A DNA stretch of 64,000 bases from Selaginella moellendorffii (lineage: Eukaryota > Streptophyta > Lycopodiopsida > Selaginellales > Selaginellaceae): the NCBI RefSeq assembly GCF_000143415.4, contig NW_003314351.1:355501-419500 (forward strand). The letters run 5' to 3'. Numbering within the stretch: position 1 is the first letter of the stretch; each line of letters opens with the position of its first letter. The notes under the pieces are model-generated. The model saw nothing but the letters and a program-made list of their open reading frames with translations, made no database searches and had not been told where the DNA came from. Made by a program: the position numbers and the translations under genes. Shown one piece after another: positions 1 through 11,009 of the stretch.

Positions 1-190
1 ACTCTACCCCAATGGCACTGTCAAAGTCAGCACACTTGCTGAAGACTTCACTAGATCGTCAACCTCAACAAGCTTGGACCATATCACGTTGACATGTTCA
101 GCATCAGCACCTCAGCAAATTTCCAACCAGAACCGACAAACACCTTGAAACCAACAATCGACAATCACCGGTAGCCAAACTTTAACTCAA
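1..190 (+). pseudogene. Ty3/gypsy integrase C-terminal relic (copy 1)
   Basis: Equivalent to the end of the integrase relic at 53148-53429, which reads LYPNGTVKV and NLNKLRPYH, typical of the C-terminal region after the gypsy integrase core. This copy has a 1-base loss near position 51 (ctagatcgtc against ctgagatcgtc) and a small insertion near 90, so the frame is broken. The 5' part lies outside the window. The stretch 191-587 that follows shows no coding signal and is probably the 3' non-coding part of the same relic. Confidence 0.6.
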
Positions 191-587
191 CTCAGTTAGA
201 CACAACTCAACTCGACTCAACACGAACTCATCCACCAACTTCAGCAACAAACAGCAGCAAAAATTATAAGTTCCAAGCTACCGTTGGATCAACGCCACCT
301 CAGCAGATATCAACAGTTGAACTTGAGTTAACTTCATCAGCAATATCCACCATTGATCTTCAATCAAGCCAAGTCAAACCAAATCAATTCGGTCAACAAA
401 TCTCTACCATTTATCACCAGCAATCAAGCGCCACATGATCAGCCAACCAACAGTTACGGGTCTCAAGAACCCTAACAGGGGAAGCACTTTGATCTGAAGA
501 GAAAGATGCCAGCTCATCCACCCCGGCGCCTCAGATACATCATACACCATATTCCTAGGCTTCCCAGCAACGACATAACCACTTTGG

Positions 588-740
588 CTCAAGGACAATG
601 GATTCTAGCTCCAGCCATCAACAAGCCGATTATCTGGTCGAATATCAAGATGGTTCCTTTTACTACAAGAATACAACTTCGAAATCGTCCACAAACCTGG
701 CAAAAATCACTAGCAAGCAGATTATTACAATTATCAACAT
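588..740 (+). pseudogene. Ty3/gypsy RNase H fragment (copy 1)
   Basis: The frame starting at 588 reads a stop, then SRLSGRISRW, LLLQEYNFEI and VHKPGKNH. This is the characteristic end of a gypsy RNase H domain, just before the usual ADxLSR motif, which is degraded here. The fragment follows integrase sequence, an order opposite to that of an intact gypsy pol, so it comes from a rearranged or second element. The same fragment lies at 53826-53975. Confidence 0.5.
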
Positions 741-1323
741 GTCTAAGTGCACATACAAAAGGGTCTGGGAGAATGCTCTAATCCTGAATATTACTGTCCG
801 CATGGTTTCTCACCACACCTCTTCAACATTTCTCCTACCACTGTTAACTTAACGTCGACACGGGGGACAATTTCAGAATCCAATCGCTTCAATCTCCTTG
901 TATTGTCCACAGCCAGTGTCAGACATAGCACAGCCTTCTCTTTGCTTAGTCTTTGTTAAATTATAATTGGAGAAAATGTGATCTAAGCCAGAATTTCTTT
1001 CTTGCTTTCTTACTTTATTCTGATTCATGTTGTGTTCCCATTGTACTTCTAAATTCACAAAAGATTTGCTCGTTCTTGCGCCTCTATTTGACGTTGATGC
1101 TGGCGACCAAGATACTTTTCCAGCCCAACCTCAAAGAATCGGTTTCTTCAAGGACCTGCTCTACTTCCCTATCGATCCAGAGGAAGATACAATATTTCTC
1201 CTACACTCCTTCATCACAAATTGCATGGCGAGTAACTTCGGACATTGACACCGGCCCCTCCAAGGAGGGACATTCCTTATTCATTCATAATAGTAATGCC
1301 CATAACTAGTTTCAGCAACTAGA
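741..1323. other. Intergenic; small ORF of unknown value
   Basis: AT-rich sequence without a recognised gene. One open frame at 1027-1248 (+, 73 codons, ending ITNCMASNFGH) is kept in copy 2 at 54272-54490 with an in-frame 3-base deletion. That is weak evidence for coding or simply chance. The stretch may belong to the retrotransposon relic upstream, since a purine-rich tract (cgggggaca) lies near 860. I see no TG...CA repeat pair that would prove an LTR. Confidence 0.3.
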
Positions 1324-2167
1324 CTAGACAGGCAGAGCGATACCCCCTGCAGCGCAGAGATCAGCTCCGGTGTTGCGATCGTAGAGACTGCAGCCCTCTG
1401 TCATGTCCTCACAGCTGCGGCGTGCATTCCTGCAAGACTGCAGGGTGGTGCCCTGAAAAGTTACAGACTTGGTACAAATGGACACTGTGGGCAGGCAAAC
1501 TTGGACGCAAAACCTCATGGGGTCTTCAGTAGGCAGGCAGGTGCTGTTTGCGGATGGATTCTCCAAGTAGATGCAACCGGATTTCCCGAAGCAGCAACCA
1601 CAGTTATCTTTGGAGACCTCGGCATTGCAGACCTCCACAATCGAATCAAGCTTACACTTCCTTCCTGCCATGAGCTCTATCGGAGAGGGCTGAGCTTCCT
1701 GAACATAATGAACAAGGCGGTTACCTTGATCTGTGCCCTGCTGCTCCAGCCGCGGGATGGGGTCACCGTTAACGATGTTGTAGTAACCGCATCCAGGTTG
1801 TCGGGGTGGGAGTTTTCCCTTGAGCACCTTGATGCCTGATGTTGGGAATCCTGATGAAGGCAATGGGCATACGGCCAACTTCGGACCTTGGCACTCCCGG
1901 GTACAAGCCCTTGAATCACCGCCAATGCAAGTGACTTGTCCTGAACCAGGTTGCAGATAGACACAACCTTTCTTCAGACTACAGCAGTTGCTGCAATCGG
2001 TATAGGTGAGGTCACCATAGCAAACCTCGACGACGCCACCTTGAGCAGCTGCAAGAACAGGAGTCCGAGTTAGAATCGACTGTAACATACAAGTGGAGAT
2101 CTCTCTCACAGGATAACGAGGCCAACAGAAGAAGAACGAGCACGGGGAGATTGCCACTTCCAGCCAT
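1324..2167 (-). CDS. Secreted cysteine-rich protein with internal duplication (copy 1)
   Basis: Two exons, complement of 1324-2048 and 2110-2167. The 61-nt intron (2049-2109) runs GTGAGAG...CTTGCAG and has a TTCTAAC branch-point-like motif. Splicing gives a start MAGSGNLPVLVLLLLASLSS, a clean signal peptide, which is why I place the ATG at 2167. The mature protein holds two copies of a Cys module of the form VEVC-x8-CxxCC-x2-KxGCxYL-x(n)-TC-x(n)-CxxxC (near residues 25-70 and 160-210), then a C-terminal module with GCSLYDRNTGADLC. I do not recognise the family. Secretion and disulfide bonding are inferred. Copy 2 (54566-55404) differs at several residues of the second module. A fragment of a related gene lies at 2417-2487. 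Confidence 0.75.
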
Positions 2168-2416
2168 ACCTCTCTATTGCAGATCTGATGGGCTTTCGAA
2201 GTCCAGCATTGGTGCTTTAGAAATGTTCAAAACGTGTGTCCTTGTTAGCAGCTCGCCACCACACAATGGATATCTCAATGCGATAAGATAAGCCCTCTCA
2301 CCACGGATGCGACGGGCGAGCTGAATGTCCTTTGGCAATGCCAAAGGACATCTAATGCCAAATTGGCATTAGATAGTGGCTTGCTTTCCGAAGATTCACC
2401 GGTAAAATGCGGGAAC

Positions 2417-2487
2417 AATGCCCAGTCTCAGCACAAAAACAAATATCAGCTCCAGTGTTGCAAACGTAAAGATTGCAGCCCTTGATA
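2417..2487 (-). pseudogene. Fragment of a paralogue of the Cys-rich gene
   Basis: The minus strand reads GCNLYVCNTGADICFC, clearly related to GCSLYDRNTGADLC at the C terminus of the Cys-rich gene at 1324-2167. Nothing else of the gene is visible around it. It is a remnant of an older tandem duplication and is also present in copy 2 (55638-55708). Confidence 0.6.
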
Positions 2488-2805
2488 GAATGAGCGGACC
2501 GAAGCTGGAGAGCCTAGGCCTGAAAAACAATCAGGCACGGTTGCAAGGGTGCAGGGTAACAAGTTGCATACGGTGGCAATTTATTTTGGAAAAATGCTCG
2601 TCTCGACCATTTTGATTTTTTATATTCATTTTCTGTGTCACATATATTGTCTATATGCCACTTGCAACCCTTGTACCAGGGGTGCTACCCCGATCGATTT
2701 TTTGCTCTTTGGTAGGGAAAGCTGGATTACTCCTGTGTTGAGAGCTCATAAAATAGAGTAAATGGCAGCATCTGTTAGAACTAAGCTGAACATGCACACA
2801 ACCAA
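2488..2805. other. Intergenic, nothing recognised
   Basis: No open frame with family resemblance and no repeat structure. Copy 2 differs by a small indel near 55855. Confidence 0.4.
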
Positions 2806-2856
2806 GGCAGGTAGCTCACTGGTAGAGCACCTGGCACCAGTGTAGGAGGTCCTGCC
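2806..2856 (+). other. tRNA-like remnant (51 nt)
   Basis: A 6-bp outer stem GGCAGG/CCTGCC encloses TA, a canonical D-arm (GCTC-ACTGGTA-GAGC) and an anticodon-like arm closed by ACCT/AGGT. The T-arm (GGTTCGANTCC) is missing, and the base 5' of the would-be anticodon is not T. It is therefore a tRNA pseudogene or a D-arm-like coincidence. Copy 2 (56032-56082) keeps the outer stem and D-arm and changes two bases of the middle arm. Confidence 0.35.
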
Positions 2857-2959
2857 TGTCCAGCCATTTTCCAACAGCATCCATCCCTCCAGCTGGCTGA
2901 AAGTTTGGATCCCAGGACCATTTTGCACTAACAATGCAAACTTTAACTGAACCAGGCCA

Positions 2960-3660
2960 TGGGGAAGAGTCAACCATTGAACCCAATCATGATCAATAAC
3001 AAGGACTCGACGCAAAGAGTTTCTTCAATTCTCATATTGGTGTTGGTACAGTGGTTCACATTGAGTTGGTAGCTTCCCAGACAACTTGTTTGGTTGCTGC
3101 TAAAGTTCCTTGATGGAACACTGCCTTCAAACCTGTTGTTGGTCGCATTGGAGCTGAAATTTTTTGGAAGGCTCACCCGAGAAGATGGCCTCCCAGTTTA
3201 TTGGAGTTTAACAGAAGTATGCTCGGAAAGCTGAGAGGAATGCTGCCTTGTAGGTGACTAATATCTGTCGAATCTCAGGAGAGCTGAACAAGCTAGAAGC
3301 AGTTAGAGAGTTCCTAATCCCTGCAAGCTGGAATAGTTGGTTTATGAATATCTATCAAATCCATCAAATCCAATGCACCTTCACTGAAAATGTCCAAACA
3401 CAGTAGGTGTAATGGGACCAATGTCGTACTTGGCACTGTCCATAAACCATGGCTACAACAAAATAGCAATTGTCGTTGGCATTGCTTTGGCCTGTACATG
3501 TGATCTGAAATATGTCCTGCCAGCCCACGAGAGAACGAGCTTTCTAAATGCTTGAAAACGTTTAGTGTTTGGAACGTTACATAGGATGAAGTTATCGCCT
3601 CTGACGGTGAATCCAAAGCCCTCTCTCCAGATCGTCGCGAGTTTTACAAGTTCCCAGCAA
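2960..3660 (-). pseudogene. LRR receptor-like gene relic (copy 1)
   Basis: The minus strand holds fragments in different frames that look like the extracellular part of a plant LRR receptor. From 5' to 3' they are GPITPTVFG (about 3420), LQGSIPLSFPS followed by LLLNSNKLGG (about 3200-3250) and NNRFEGSVPS (about 3120). Stops and frameshifts separate them and no kinase domain is seen. The same relic occurs at 56190-56900 in copy 2, so it decayed before the copies diverged. Assignment rests on short LRR-like motifs only. Confidence 0.4.
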
Positions 3661-3682
3661 GACACAACCTCACTGGCAGAGC

Positions 3683-4242
3683 ATGGCCCGTGGTGATTCG
3701 GCCTCTTTTGTTTTGCGTGGTTTACTCCCAAAGCCGGAGATCAACTTTCATGCTGGGATGCTGGCCGGTGTAACCTTGGGGACGGTGTCTGGTGACGAGT
3801 TATTGCAGGGGCCGAGCCTGACCGAATCAACTGGTAAGCTAGAAGTTTTTTTCGTATTTAAGTATTCGCTGACTGATACTTTATTCCAGCGGCTTCGACA
3901 TGGTCCGTAGCCAACGCCACGGCATTTGGACAGTGGATACAGAGCAGAGGCTCCATCTCTCCCGTTGCATCCGGCTACGTCATCTCCGGCCCGACTACAG
4001 CTCTACGAGCCGAGGTTGTTCATGTTTCCATGGAGGAGGAATGGCCGAGGACGCTCCAGAACGGTCTCGTAGCACACTTCGGCTCCTCCAAGGCTCGAGA
4101 CAGGAGATGCAAGGGATGCGTCTGGGTGGGAATGGCTTGTGTGACAACGCCGGTAGTAGCAGCAACACTAGCAGCAGCAGTGTGGGCACAGGGAAGCCAG
4201 GGAGCAGCAGCGGCATCAAGCTGCAAATCCGCTACGTTCTAG
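3683..4242 (+). CDS. Hypothetical two-exon protein, 167 aa (copy 1)
   Basis: Exons 3683-3833 and 3890-4242 are joined across a 56-nt intron (GTAAGC...TATTCCAG). The spliced frame is 167 codons plus stop. It starts MARGDSASFVLRGLLPKPEI, continues with TWSVANATAFGQW, VISGPTTALRAEVV and MEEEWPRTLQNGLVAHFG, and ends in an Ala-rich tail. I do not recognise the family and see no signal peptide or membrane span. Copy 2 (56936-57480) is also open, with one substitution (Met to Lys near residue 26) and a 15-base in-frame deletion in the Ala tail. An alternative frame stays open to 4409 (ending in a Pro run encoded by a CCG repeat) and also tolerates a 3-base indel between copies, so a second intron with a different 3' end is possible. 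Confidence 0.5.
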
Positions 4243-4837
4243 AGCAACTTGGAGCGGAATTTTATGGCCTCTCGTGGCTGACCATCAGTCCCATGTATCT
4301 CCACCGGCATCCAGTGCCTTACCACTGCGGCGTAGTGCTGCGGCTGGAGAAGCTACTGGATTACCCGGAGGCACCACCACCGCCGCCGCCGCCGCCGCAG
4401 CTGTTATGATTATGTACATACGATGTTTAAAACGACAGTATAAAAATACGTATTATTATTAAGCAAAGGGAAGATTAAAAAAAAAGACTTTAGCCTTTGT
4501 TCGTTAACCATCTCTTATTTGTTGAGCATACAATGGCGGACGCAAGGGGCTCTTTTCCAGACGTATTACGCTAAACCGGTTAAAGACCGATCCATGCTTA
4601 ACCTCACAACGATGCACAGCCATATTTCTTGCTCATATCGGTTCTAAGCCAAGGTGCATCGGCCAATGTCGCATTGCTGGATTCCTACCACTTTCGATGA
4701 AACTGCATTCTCTCTCGATCAGCCAAAACACCAAGCTATCTTATTAAAATAAAATAATAGAAATTATAAGAATTAAATTTCAGAGGATACCCAACAAAGT
4801 CACGCTAGGAGTAATATAATTGTTGATAATCTTGGAA
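4243..4837. other. Intergenic with CCG microsatellite
   Basis: Contains the possible alternative end of the preceding gene (open to 4409) and a (CCG)n run near 4378-4397 that differs in length in copy 2. The rest is AT-rich with no recognisable feature. Confidence 0.4.
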
Positions 4838-5749
4838 GAAACCTCATAAAAATGTTAAACCATCAAAAGATAAATGTGCACTTCGATTATCACATAGTGT
4901 ACCATTTTGTGTTCCGCATCCACATAATATTGGATTGTTGCAATGGAAAATCATCTCCTGGTGCACTGCAACAAGCCACTTTATAAGTTTTAAATCCATA
5001 TTGATCCATATTTCATAAGCTCAGTGCGTGCAGAGAACCAATCAAAATAGTATAGTTCAATATCATCGTTCTGATTTTTAATATCATTCACGATATCCAA
5101 AATAGCTTAATAATATTTGTATATTGCATACCCCCAATATCAACAAACTCTTATAAATAGCCACGAGAACAATCTTGACGAGGAAGATTCATCACCAGAA
5201 AATGTTTGGCACCAGAATTATATAAATCCATAATACTAGATTTAATGCCAGCCACCACAGATGGAATTGATATTTTCCATATTGCATACCATAATTAGGA
5301 TTATTACCAATATAATAAAGTGCTTTATCTTTATGAAGTTGTAATATTGTTTATGTCATAGAAAACCTGAAACTTGCGTAGATAAAACATGAGAACAGAA
5401 GTATTATAATACTAGTTGGACGAACAGTCACTCCAAATTCAAGCCCATAAAATAAGTTCCATTGTAAGTCAAGCTAGGATGCTCAAAATCTCCAAGCTTG
5501 AGAGAACAAGCTAGATAATCAATACAAATATATCCATCCCCTGTGGCTTTTCCAAGTGTCACTCAATATGGCAAATTTCCAGAGAGACTAAAAGCGCCAG
5601 CAGCAATTGCTTCAAGGTTGCGGTTGCCAGTATCAGAGAGTGAATCAGTAAAGCTAAAGATTGCTGAGGAACACAAGTGCCATTGAATTTTTTGGCACTA
5701 TCACCACCTTTGAATCAAGGAGAATTGAAAAGAATGAACGGAAAGCCAT
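4838..5749 (-). pseudogene. GDSL esterase/lipase pseudogene (copy 1)
   Basis: The minus strand carries the landmarks of plant GDSL lipases in order, broken by stops and frameshifts. They are MAFRSFFSILL (signal peptide start, 5749), FTDSLSDTGN (block I, usually FGDSLSDTGN, near 5640), GDGYICIDYLA (usually GRxSDGRxxxDFLA), YNGTYFMGLNLE (usually the GxNFAxxGA region), LYNSGAKHFLVMNLP (usually LYxxGARxFxVxNLPP), then VACCSAPG and CDNRSAHLSFDG (usually WDGxHxTEA). Copy 2 (58072-58978) has the same damage, so inactivation is older than the duplication. Intact members are secreted hydrolases; this copy cannot be active. Confidence 0.7.
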
Positions 5750-5841
5750 GGAAAAAACAAAAAAAGACTTGATGAAAACAATGACCTTATATACGCAAGA
5801 GTGTGGTGTCATTTTTATCTGAAATGTTGATATTTTTGTGG

Positions 5842-6016
5842 TGTGAGGGCCAAGTGTACGGCTACGATGCCGTATACTAATATTAGCGTAGTGGGATTTT
5901 GGTAGCCGTCGGATTGGTTTCAATCCGGACCACTCGCTCCTGTATATAAGCTAGGGTTTTTGGGCTAATTGATATGCACATTTCTGTATTCCCTTTCCAT
6001 ATTCCATGCACTCACA
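5842..6016 (+). repeat. 5' LTR of the gypsy element
   Basis: 175 bp, begins TGTGAGGGCC and contains a TATA-like TGTATATAAGC near 5941. It has 14 bases (gatatgcacatttc) that the 3' LTR lacks, and several substitutions, so the insertion is not very recent. Confidence 0.9.
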
Positions 6017-6249
6017 TTGGTGGAGATGAGGGGCACATTTGATTGTCCCTGGGGAGTGCTTGGATTTGGGATTTCGGTTTAGATCTAGCTTTTGCATTGT
6101 CTAGATCTAGCTTTTTCCATTTCCTTTCTTTTGTTCTTTCCTTTCAGGATTTTGGTTTAGATCTAGCTTTTTGCATTGTTTAGATCTACCATTTCTTTCC
6201 AGCTTTTTGTCATTTCTCTTCTTTTGCTCTTTCTTTTTCATTCATCTTC

Positions 6250-7168
6250 ATGGCCGATCTGCAATTTCCTCCTTTGACTCTAGAGCAGCAGTTGGTTCAA
6301 TTGCTTGATGCTATGCGCTTGCAATTGAACAACCAAACTTAGTTGATGGCGGTGTTCACGGCACATGGTACAACTCCTCCTGCTCTTGGTGCCAATCCTC
6401 GCGTTCGGCCGGAGTTCTTTCGTGGGAGTTCTGGGGATGATGTGTACCATTGGTTCGATCACTTCACGGTGATTGCCACATATCATTCTTGGGATGATGC
6501 TCGATATTTGCGTGAGTTCCCCACATGTCTCCAAGGGACGGCATTGCAGTGGTACAATGGATTGAGCGCAGCCACTCGTGGCGATTGGAGTGTTCTTCCA
6601 GACGTCTTCAAATGCGCCTTCGGACACGCCGATGATTGTGATGATGCCTTCCAACAATTGCATCGTCTTCGCCAAAGGCCATCTGAGTCGGTGATGCAAT
6701 TTGGCGTTCGTTTTCGAAGTCTTTTGCTTCGTGCGGAGCCAAATATGTCGGAGCGGATTGTGGCCAGCACTTCGTCAAGATCTTGTCGGACTTGTGCATG
6801 CACTTGCTCCTGCCACTCTTGACGATGCTCTTCGCTTGGCACAACGTTATGAGACGTCGCCTCTTCCACTTCTTGTTACACGTCCTTCAGCCCCACTTCC
6901 TATGAGTGATGGTCCTGTTCCCATGGAAGTTGATGCTGCTGCTACTCGAGTCCAAGGACAAGGGCGAGGACGTGGTTGTGGCCGTGATGTTCGTTGCTGG
7001 ACGTGTGATGAAATTGGTCATACTTATCGGCGTTGTCAGCGCTTTCCGGATTGGCGACCTCCATTTCCTGGGTGGAGACCTTGGCGTCAGCAACGTCCCG
7101 TTGGTGCTGCTGCGGTGGAAGGTTTGGATACCGAGGTGCATTCGGGAAACGAGGAGTCGCACGAGTAA
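6250..7168 (+). pseudogene. gag of the gypsy element, broken
   Basis: The frame starts ATGGCCGATCTGCAA at 6250 and hits an in-frame TAG at 6340-6342. It continues in the same frame to 6822 through a typical gag core (VRPEFFRGSSGDDVYHWFDH, LQGTALQWYNGL). A frameshift near 6755-6765 moves the reading to the next frame, which holds LAQRYETSPLP and the zinc knuckle CWTCDEIGHTYRRC (CX2CX4HX4C), ending at 7168. Gag forms the particle that packages element RNA; this copy is not functional. Confidence 0.85.
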
Positions 7169-7209
7169 TGGAGGGACCTTGCGCGAATAAGTTAGTGACC
7201 CCTCCATCT

Positions 7210-10200
7210 TTCTTTCGGGAGTATCATCAAGGGGTTCACTCGGCACCGGTTCATCCAGTGTTTACTTTCCAAGCTCGTTTTTATAACAAGAGGTCTCTTA
7301 TTCTTCTCTCCATGTTGGTTGATACAGGTTCGAGTTTATCTTCTATTGCTCGACCTGTTGCCACACGTTGTCGTCTACACTTGCGTCGTGCGGCGGATCC
7401 AGTTTTCATTCTTTATGGCAACGGCCGTACACATGCATGTGCACAAGATGAGGCGGACCTAGTTGTGCGTGTGGGCAATCTCGAGCTTGAGTTGCTGTCG
7501 TTGCGGGTGGTGCCGAGTCAAGCTTTTGACCTCATTCTTGGTATGGATTGGTTGCAGCGCAATCATGCCAAGTGTGACTTTGAGTCTTCTCCCCCTTGTC
7601 TCATACTTCCTTATGTTTCATCCATTCCTCTCACTTCCGTACCCCTTCGTCCCTCTACTTCTACCTCTACTTCCATTACTTTTGTTCCCCCACTGTTTCC
7701 TCTTGTGTTTCCATCTTGTTCTACTCTTCCCTTTCCCGATCTCTCCGATGATCTTTGTGTTGCAGCGGTTGATCGGCTCATGAAGGAGTATTCTGATCTC
7801 TTTGAATTTGACCTATCGTCTGGGGCCAAGATTGCCACACGTCATCCCATTTCAACCGGGGATGCTCGTCCAATCAAGGTTCCTGTTTGTCGTCGGTCAC
7901 CCAAGGAGATCAAGATTTTACGTGCAAACGTCAAGGAGATGTTAGAGAAGGGTGTTATTTGGAAGTCGCGGAGTCCTTGGGCATATGAACCTCATCTTGT
8001 GACGAAGCCTGATGGTAGTATTCGTTTCTGCATCGACTATCGTCCGTTAAATGAAGTGACGATCCCGGACGTGTACCCTCTTCCTCACACTGCTGATCTC
8101 TTGGATCGTCTGGGGCAAAGTCGTTGGTTCACCAAGCTAGATCTTGCTTCTGGGTATTGGCAAGTACCGATGGTCGAAGAAGATATTCCTAAGACTGCTT
8201 TTCGTACACCATTTGGTCTGTACGAGTTCTTGGTGATGCCGTTTGGTTTGAACAATGCTCCAGCAACTTTTCAGCGGATGATGGACGAGGTTCTTTGCGA
8301 TATGCCGGAGGTGACGGCTGACTTCATTGATGATGTCTTGATCCACTCAAAGGGGACGTGGGAGGAGCATGTTCGTGATGTTTATAAAGTGTTGGATCGG
8401 CTACGCGACGTTGGTTTAAAGCTGAAGCGGTCAAAGTGCGTGTTTGGGTCCAAGGACACAACTTATCTTGGGTACCGTATTTCTCGTGAGGGTTTGCAAG
8501 TTGATCCTGACAAACTTGTAGCTATTCTAAAGTTCCCTACACCGAAGTGTGTGAATGATGTGCAGTGCTTTTTGGGTAAGGTGCAGTATCTTGGTCGTTT
8601 TGTGGATCATCTTTCCGATCGCACTACACCATTGCGAGCGTTGCTAAAGTCATCAACATCATCTTTCATCTGGTCTCCGGATTGTGAGCGGGCGTTCGTG
8701 AATCTCAAAGAGCTATTGACGACTCCTCCAGTTTTGGCATATCCTGACTACACTCGGCCTTTTATTTTGCGCGTGGATGCTTTTGACATTGGTCTTGGAG
8801 GTGTGTTGATGCAAGAGAGCTCAAGTGTGCCTGGTCAGCGCCATCCCATTGCATACATAAGCACATTACAACCAGCGGAGATGAACTACTCCACGACGGA
8901 GAAGGAGTGTTTAGCAGCAGTCTGGGGTTTCGAGAAACTTCATGCATATCTACATGGTTCTCGGACGTTACTTGAGGTGACCATGCTGCTGTTACTTCAT
9001 TATTAAAGCAGAAGAACCTGGTTGGTTGTACGGCTCGATGGGCTTTGAAGCTTCAGATATATGATTTCGATGTTGTTCATCGCCCAGGGAGTTCTATGGC
9101 TAATGCTGATGCCCTTTCTCGAGCTCCTCTTCCTTCTCCACTCACTTCTCATGTTTCTGACAAACCTGTTGTTCCAGCATCTGTGGATTTTCTAGATGAG
9201 GATTCTGTGCCGTCGGCGGTTGCTATCCTTGACGTTCAGTGTTCACAGGGTGCAAAGCAAGATCTACCTTCTCTTGATGAGGTTCGCGAGGCTCAAAAGA
9301 TTGAGCTGTGGATTCGAAGACTTCGAGATGGGTTTGAGAATCCTGCATCACTTGCTGATGACTTGCTTTTCCGGCATTTACATTCTCAATATCGCCTTGA
9401 AGATGGCCTTCTTTATTTTGTGGGGACGGATCCCGATGATCATTTACGGCTGATGGTGCCTTTGGTGTTTATTCCGTGGTTTCTCCATGCCTACCATAAT
9501 TCTCCTGTTCTAGGTGGTCATATAGGACACCGTTGTGTCACCGAGAAGCTGCGCAGATCTTTCTATTGGCCAGAGATGCGACGTGATATTATCCGGTATG
9601 TGCGTAGCTGTGTTTGGTGCCAAGCTCGTAATACTCCCCCTTGTGCTGCGGAAGGACGGTTGGAGTCAATTGTAGTTTCTCGTCTGTTTGAGTTGGTGGC
9701 GTTTGATCTTATGGGACCTTTTCCACGATCGACTGTTGGCAATGAGTATGTTGTTATTGCTTCTGACTACTTGACTCGTTGGGTGGAAGTTGGTGCTCTT
9801 GCTAGTGCCTTTGCAACTATTGTTGGATACTTCCTCCTCAATCGAGTGGTGTTCTAGCATTCTTGTCCAGAGCGGATTTTTTCGGATAATGGTCCTGCAT
9901 TTATGGCTGAGGTATTTCATGTTTTGACATCTCAATTGGGGATACGCCACACTTTTACGAGTGCTTATCATCCACAATCAGACGGTCTGGTGGAACGGCT
10001 CGTTCGGACATTCAAAGGGATGATTGCGAAGTATGTGAACTTTCAGCATTCGGATTGGGATGGTTATTTGCCGTTTCTTCGGTATGCCTATGTCACAGGG
10101 GTGCAGAGTTTTGTTGGTGCTTCACCATATAAACTTCTATATGGTCATGATCCAATATTACCAACAGAGTTGGGTTTACCTTCGCGATTGCCACGAGCTC

Positions 10201-10628
10201 CTGATGCTAGGTCATGGGATCAATATTTGACAAGCATTCTTCCACTTGTCTGAGCAGAGTCTGCTGAACACTTAGGCCGCGTATAAGTGGGACAACAACG
10301 GCGCTACAATTCCCATCATCGTCCACCTGCGGAGTACAAAGTGGATGATTTGGTGTTAGTCCATTTTCCCCATCTTACGGTACGTGGTTTATCTAAGGGG
10401 TTCCTTGCGCAGTGGAAAGGACCGTATCGGGTGTTGCGGCAAGTTGGACCACAAGTTTATGAGGTTCGGCATGATGTTCAACAAGCCAATCCTCCGGAGA
10501 TTGTGCATGTGCAACGGTTAAAACGCTTCATACAAAGGGATCAAGAGCAGTTAATACCGTCTACAAATCCACCGATGCCTCCTCCTGACGTTCCTCCAGA
10601 TCCCGGCCCATCTACAAGAGAACCCTGA
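7210..10628 (+). pseudogene. pol of the gypsy element (protease, RT, RNase H, integrase), broken
   Basis: The main open stretch to 9006 shows the protease motif LVDTGSS, the RT core with FIDDVLIHS as the catalytic YxDD-like box, and RNase H (LRVDAFDIGLGGVL). A frameshift near 8980 leads to RPGSSMANADALSRA, then the integrase zinc finger (GGHIGHRC...CVWCQA) and the core (FDLMGPFP), which stops at 9855-9857. The same frame resumes with FSDNGPAF and SAYHPQSDGLVERLVRT (catalytic Asp and Glu). After another break the C-terminal part (10287-10628) reads FLAQWKGPYRVL and VHVQRLKRF. Activity is lost. Confidence 0.88.
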
Positions 10629-10660
10629 CGACCTTCCATTATTCCGAGAGGAGGGGATGA

Positions 10661-10821
10661 TGTGAGGGCCAAGTGTATGGCTACGATGCCATATACTAAT
10701 ATTAGCGTAGTGGGATTTTGGTAGCCGTTGGATTGGTTTCAATCCGGACCACTTGCTCCTGTATATAAACTAAGGTTTTTGGGCTAATTTGTATTCCCTT
10801 TTCATATTCCATGCACTCATA
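10661..10821 (+). repeat. 3' LTR of the gypsy element
   Basis: 161 bp and collinear with 5842-6016. It begins TGTGAGGGCC directly after the purine tract and ends ACTCATA before the GTGG target duplication. Confidence 0.9.
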
Positions 10822-11009
10822 GTGGGAATAATCTTTAAAATATATTTTTCTTTCTACACTAGTAACATAGGATTAATTCTCTTGTTTTTCCCATGTCAGC
10901 CTTTCTACATTCCAAATGCTACAAAATGACCACTATCCGCTAGCTAGAAAAGTTACTTGTACGATGATGATCATGTCAGTGTTACCGGTTCAAAAGTGTG
11001 GATAACAAT

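Larger units (their letters stand above)
5842..10821 (+). mobile_element. Ty3/gypsy LTR retrotransposon, degenerate, in copy 1 only
   Basis: LTRs lie at 5842-6016 and 10661-10821. The target duplication GTGG is at 5838-5841 and 10822-10825, and copy 2 has the uninterrupted target (tttttgtgggaataatc near 59050). A PBS-like TGGTGGAGATGAGG starts at 6018, and a purine tract GAGAGGAGGGGATGA abuts the 3' LTR. Inside are gag with a CCHC knuckle, protease, RT, RNase H, integrase and an SH3-like C terminus without a visible chromodomain. Several stops and frameshifts make it non-autonomous. An RT relic at 28985-29266 belongs to a related family. Confidence 0.93.

Noticed and set aside
860-1300. Possible LTR ending in GGAGGGACA
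   Set aside because: No second copy with matching ends and no target duplication in either block.
2806-2880. Complete tRNA gene
   Set aside because: No T-arm and no proper anticodon loop; kept only as a tRNA-like remnant.
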